Positions 60,583-64,000 of a DNA stretch of 64,000 nucleotides are shown here, piece after piece. This DNA comes from Rhizobium sp. RCAM05350 (GTDB lineage: Bacteria > Pseudomonadota > Alphaproteobacteria > Rhizobiales > Rhizobiaceae), in the NCBI GenBank assembly GCA_024426085.1, contig CP087974.1:2604001-2668000 (forward strand). The letters run 5' to 3'. The notes under the pieces were generated by a model. That model was given only the letters and a program-made list of their open reading frames with translations, made no database searches and was not told the DNA's origin. Numbering within the stretch: position 1 is the stretch's first letter; every line of letters begins with the position of its first letter. Both the position numbers and the translations under genes were made by a program.

Positions 60583-61455
60583 CGGCAAGCTCTCGGATGC
60601 GGCGCCGCAGGTAGACGGCATAGTCGGTCTGTCCCATCATTGCCGCCCGCGCCAGAACCTGGTCCGCCGAAAGATAGCCAAGCTCGAAGGCGATCTCTTC
60701 CGGGCACATGATCTTCACGCCCTGGCGGTATTCGATGGTGCGCACGAAGGATGCGGCGTCGTGCAGGCTCTCATGGGTTCCCGTGTCGAGCCAGGCATAG
60801 CCCCGGCCAAGCCGGCGGACGTGGAGATTGCCGCGATCGAGATAGGCACGGTTGACGTCGGTGATCTCCAGTTCCCCCGGTCCGAGGGGCGGACGGAGGC
60901 CGCGATGTCAAGCACGTCGTTGTCGTAGAAGTAGAGACCCGTGACCGCCCAGTTCGACTTGGGGCTCGCAGGCTTTTCCTCGATCGCGTCAGCCTTGCCG
61001 GTCGTTGTATTGAAGCTGACCACGCCATATCGGGCCGGATCGTCCACATGATAGGCGAAGATGGTGGCCCCGGCTTGCTTGGCGACCGCGTCCCGGCAGA
61101 TTTCTGCAAGTCCCGCTCCGTAGAAGATGTTGTCTCCCAGAATGAGAGCGACCGGACTGTCTCCGACAAATTCTCGGCCGATGACGAAGGCCTCCGCCAG
61201 TCCGTTCGGCCGCTGCTGCTCCGCATAGGAAATCGAGAGGCCGAGCGCGCTTCCGTCGCCGAGAAGCCCCTCGAAAAGCGGCCTGTCGCGCGGCACCGTG
61301 ATCACCAGTATGTCACGGATTCCCGCCAGCATCAGCGTGCCCAGCGGATAATAGATCATCGGTTTGTCATGCACGGGCAGCAGTTGCTTCGAAACCGATA
61401 TGGTAACGGGGTAGAGCCGCGTTCCGGTGCCGCCTGCCAGAATGATCCCTTTCAT
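60575..61455 (-). CDS. rfbA: glucose-1-phosphate thymidylyltransferase (frameshifted)
   Basis: About 293 residues. It has [49 protein letters not shown] and [20 protein letters not shown]. One frame break lies near 60893, after which [13 protein letters not shown] and [14 protein letters not shown] follow. It is the first gene of the rfbACBD operon in this window. The 85 bases upstream separate it from the glycosidase-like gene. Confidence 0.95.
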
Positions 61456-61540
61456 GCAATTTCTCCCGTCGCCATTTCCACGCTCCACCCACCGCGGCCA
61501 CGTTCGGGCCGAGAATACAGGAGGGGACAGATCACATTGG

Positions 61541-62672
61541 TCATCTCACCGATCCTTCACCGGTATCCGGTTCGGTGGCCGCCACGCCGGCCGGGGTCAA
61601 AGCGCCACAACGCCAAACGCTGTAGACCGGCTGGGTATCCCAGTCATAGTAGAAGACCGCTTCCACCGTTCGCTCCGCCATCCGTTGCCCGAAGACGCGG
61701 CGCATGGCGCGGATCGCCCCTTCTCGCTCCCGGTCGTCGATCGGACAAGAAAGCGCGGTATTGGCAATGCCCCATTCGGTCACCCAGCACGGCTTGCCCT
61801 CCCCTTCAGGTTGGCAAAAGTCGAGAAGCGCCGTCACATACCGCGCAAGCGCCGCGTCACCTTTGCGCCCCGGATAGACATGAATGCCATAGCCATCGAT
61901 CAGCGCGTCGATCCCCCGTTCCCGCAGGAGTGAGACGAACGCACCGGGCTCGAGCCGTTCCATCCCGCGGTAGTCGGCCTCGTCTGCGCCGATATCGGAA
62001 AGTCCAGCGGAAATCAGCAGCGCCGCGGCTATGCACCGTCGCCTGCAATTCCTCTCGGGTGATCCGGACGGCGCTGACGTATGCGTCGAGCCCGCGCTCG
62101 AAGGCCGAGCGATTGGCGACTTCCGAAACGCTGCGCGGTGTCTGCCGCCCCGGTTTTTCGTAGACGACGAGGTCGCCATTGTAGGCGCTGTAGTTTATTT
62201 CGTTTCCGGGCTCGACGGCGTCGATGCGGATGCCCATGCCATCAATGCGGCGAAGCGCAGAGCGCAGCTGTGTTCGGTAAAGATCGAGGTCGAGATCCGA
62301 AAGCCGCCGAACATCCCAGATGCGCCTGAAACCGGTGCGAGGGCGCACCTCCGCCGGATAGTAGTCCTTGTTGCCGAGCTGGACCTCGATAAGGATTTTC
62401 AGCCCCAGCCGGTCCACGATTTCGAGCGCTTCGATGCTCTTCTCCACCGGCCTCGACAGCGAAAGCCGGACATGGGTGATGCCGCTTGCCGCAATTTCCT
62501 TCAGCACGCGCTTCTGATCGGCGCGGGAAAGCCAGGCGAGGTTTACCCGGTTAATGCCGATGCGATCGGGGAACACATCATCTGCGTCCGCCGGCGGCGC
62601 CGGTGCAAAGGCCCAGAGCACTGCCAGCGCGCAAGCGAGGCGCGCGCCCATTCGCGCCACCGCTTTCATCAT
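61541..62672 (-). CDS. secreted glycoside-hydrolase-like TIM-barrel protein (frameshifted)
   Basis: About 377 residues. A signal peptide ([19 protein letters not shown]) is followed by strands of an (alpha/beta)8 fold: [40 protein letters not shown] (acid/base-like NE) and [11 protein letters not shown] (nucleophile-like E). The frame breaks near 62028. The pattern fits clan GH-A enzymes such as family 5/39-like glycosidases. Linkage to pyruvyl transferases and rhamnose genes suggests it trims or degrades a surface polysaccharide. Confidence 0.72.
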
Positions 62673-62673
62673 C

Positions 62674-63846
62674 TCAAAGTCCAATCTGCCCCAGAGCATT
62701 TCGGAAATTCGCCTCGCAAGCGGAATAGCGGTCGATCACGGCTTGCGTGTCTATCTTGGCGAGGAAATTCGACAGGTATGCGCGCTTGTCCGCCTCCCGG
62801 TTCCAGGTCGCCGCCTCTATATAGGGGAAGCCGATGAACTCCAGCATTTCCCGCATGCGGTCGTCGACCGCGATCATGAGGGCGGGTGTGCCGGCCTGCA
62901 TACCGATGATGCAGCCGTGAAAACGGCGGCCGAAGCAGAGATCGCGCGAGGACATTGCGCCCCGCCACTGGTTCGTGTCGAAATAAACCAGCAGTTCGGA
63001 TTTCCGCTGCCATTTTTCCGAATGCTTGTATTCGGTCGCGCCAGTGATGCGCCCACTCGCCCGGTCATAGACAATGTCATTGTCGTCGCCGGTCAGGGAG
63101 AGGTTGTAGGCAACCACCTCGTCCTGGACCACATAGCTTGCGACGCTGTCGGGCTTAAGCAACGCATGCGCGTCGACGATCGTATCGGCAACACTGCCGA
63201 GATAGCCGCCGAAGGCGATCTTCTGGGCTTCTGCCAGTCCCGGATTGGCAAGCGCGGCAAGTGACCGCTTCATCTCGTTCGGAGCGAAATAGAGCGATGG
63301 GCAGCCGGTGGGTTTGACGAACTTCATCCCCTGCTCCCTGAGAAACTCGGCGGTGAAGTAACCGCGGGTAAGGAAGAAGCTCTCCTTTTTCTTCAATACC
63401 TCAAGGAACTGGAGCGTACCGGCCGGCAGCAGTTCCTTGAGACCCTCCTTGCGCTGGATGCCAATGCCCATCACCACGACCGGCATCTTCAGCTTGGCGA
63501 AGACTTCTGCTTCCAGGTCCGCGGAGTAACCGGGCCGCAAGAGATTGGCGGAAGCGAAAACGCAAATATCGAACTCGCGGTTGACGCGCTCGTAGAGGTC
63601 TTCCGATTCCCGGTTGTTGGCGAGGTGCCAGAAGGGAAGGTAAGTGACGTCATGACCGCGCAGGCTTTCGGCCGCGCCCTCTCCGATCAGGTAGTTACCG
63701 GTATTGGCGATCCGCCTGACCTGGGAAATCAGGTCCTTCTTGGTGCTGGTCTCTTCAAAATAGGGCCGGTGGACGACAGTCGTGCCCGAAACCTGCCCAA
63801 TCGTTCTCTGCAGATAAGACGGAATTCCCGTGAGCAAAATACGCAT
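62674..63846 (-). CDS. polysaccharide pyruvyl transferase family protein
   Basis: Intact 390-residue protein. It has the family blocks GIGIQRKEGLKELLPAG, FFLTRGYFTAEFLREQG, GCPSLYFAPNEM and, near the end, CFGRRFHGCIIGMQAGTPAL with the conserved RxHGC. It transfers pyruvate to sugars of an exopolysaccharide or capsule. It is followed without a gap by the glycosidase-like gene, and preceded by a paralogue. Confidence 0.9.
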   Translation of the reverse strand: MRILLTGIPSYLQRTIGQVSGTTVVHRPYFEETSTKKDLISQVRRIANTGNYLIGEGAAESLRGHDVTYLPFWHLANNRESEDLYERVNREFDICVFASANLLRPGYSADLEAEVFAKLKMPVVVMGIGIQRKEGLKELLPAGTLQFLEVLKKKESFFLTRGYFTAEFLREQGMKFVKPTGCPSLYFAPNEMKRSLAALANPGLAEAQKIAFGGYLGSVADTIVDAHALLKPDSVASYVVQDEVVAYNLSLTGDDNDIVYDRASGRITGATEYKHSEKWQRKSELLVYFDTNQWRGAMSSRDLCFGRRFHGCIIGMQAGTPALMIAVDDRMREMLEFIGFPYIEAATWNREADKRAYLSNFLAKIDTQAVIDRYSACEANFRNALGQIGL

Positions 63847-63885
63847 AACTATCCTTTGAACCGATAAATGGTGGCCTTTGCGCCA

Positions 63886-64000
63886 TTAATTCATGATGCC
63901 GATTTCACGAAGCGTCGTGCGGAAGGCGCGCTCGCGGTCGGAATACCGATCGACAAGCTCGCTCGTGTTGAGCTTTGCCAGATGATCGGCCACGAACTCG
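63886..64000 (-). CDS. second polysaccharide pyruvyl transferase paralogue (C-terminal end, cut by the window)
   Basis: The minus-strand frame entering from the window edge reads EFVADHLAKLNTSELVDRYS then DRERAFRTTLREIGIMN and stops at 63886. It lines up with the C-terminus of the neighbouring pyruvyl transferase (LAKIDTQAVIDRYSACEANF, RNALGQIGL), so the two genes are tandem paralogues 39 bases apart. Confidence 0.7.
   Translation of the reverse strand, partial: EFVADHLAKLNTSELVDRYSDRERAFRTTLREIGIMN

Overview
The window looks like chromosomal or megaplasmid DNA of a Rhizobiales bacterium, most likely Rhizobiaceae (Rhizobium/Agrobacterium/Ensifer-like). The evidence is high-GC coding sequence in tight operons with ATGA or TGATG overlaps, a pair of rhizobial-type intergenic palindromes (9574-9649), a kdp operon, a cbb3 oxidase (fixNOQP-type) operon with fixI and fixS, and dTDP-rhamnose and pyruvylated-polysaccharide genes. 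I see no tRNA, rRNA or CRISPR array.

The main caveat is that most genes longer than about 600 bp read through one or more single-base frameshifts, about 55 in all. Conserved protein sequence resumes at once in another frame, so I read these as indel errors of an unpolished assembly and give each gene its full span. A few long genes are intact: the RND permease, ccoN, the sulfatase and the pyruvyl transferase.

Layout. 137-5486: TetR repressor and RND efflux pump. 5487-15941: amino-sugar locus. A leftward operon (murQ, sugar ABC transporter, Gfo/Idh oxidoreductase) and a rightward operon (BadF-type kinase, GntR regulator, SIS deaminase, nagA) diverge from an AT-rich region holding two mirror-image copies of one 14-bp operator. 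15954-18957: amidase, ROK kinase and CutC operon. 19152-21730: EI24-like membrane protein, YheO-like regulator and aminotransferase. 21741-30090: kdpF-A-B-C-D-E with two extra small membrane-protein genes absent from the classical operon. 30574-36211: a very large FecR-TPR-beta-barrel outer membrane protein, translationally coupled to a CHASE2 adenylate cyclase. This is the most unusual system in the window. 36396-38318: decayed stretch with truncated exonuclease, C45 peptidase and truncated ABC ATPase. 38434-42641: diguanylate cyclase, IS6 remnant, sulfatase with a small sulfatase-tail protein, cupin remnant. 42796-49651: cbb3 oxidase operon ccoNOQP, then a small protein, a DUF2189 protein, fixI and fixS, without fixG or fixH. 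49989-55419: EmrAB-type exporter, class III cyclase and divergent LysR regulator. 55571-57865: mechanosensitive-channel pseudogene cut by an IS66 remnant, and a degenerate GGDEF protein. 58055-64000: rfbACBD for dTDP-L-rhamnose, a secreted glycosidase-like protein and two tandem pyruvyl transferases (the second cut by the window edge).

The functional themes are efflux, cell-wall or chitin amino-sugar use, potassium scavenging, microaerobic respiration, nucleotide second messengers (two class III cyclases, two GGDEF proteins and a cNMP-domain remnant) and surface polysaccharide.
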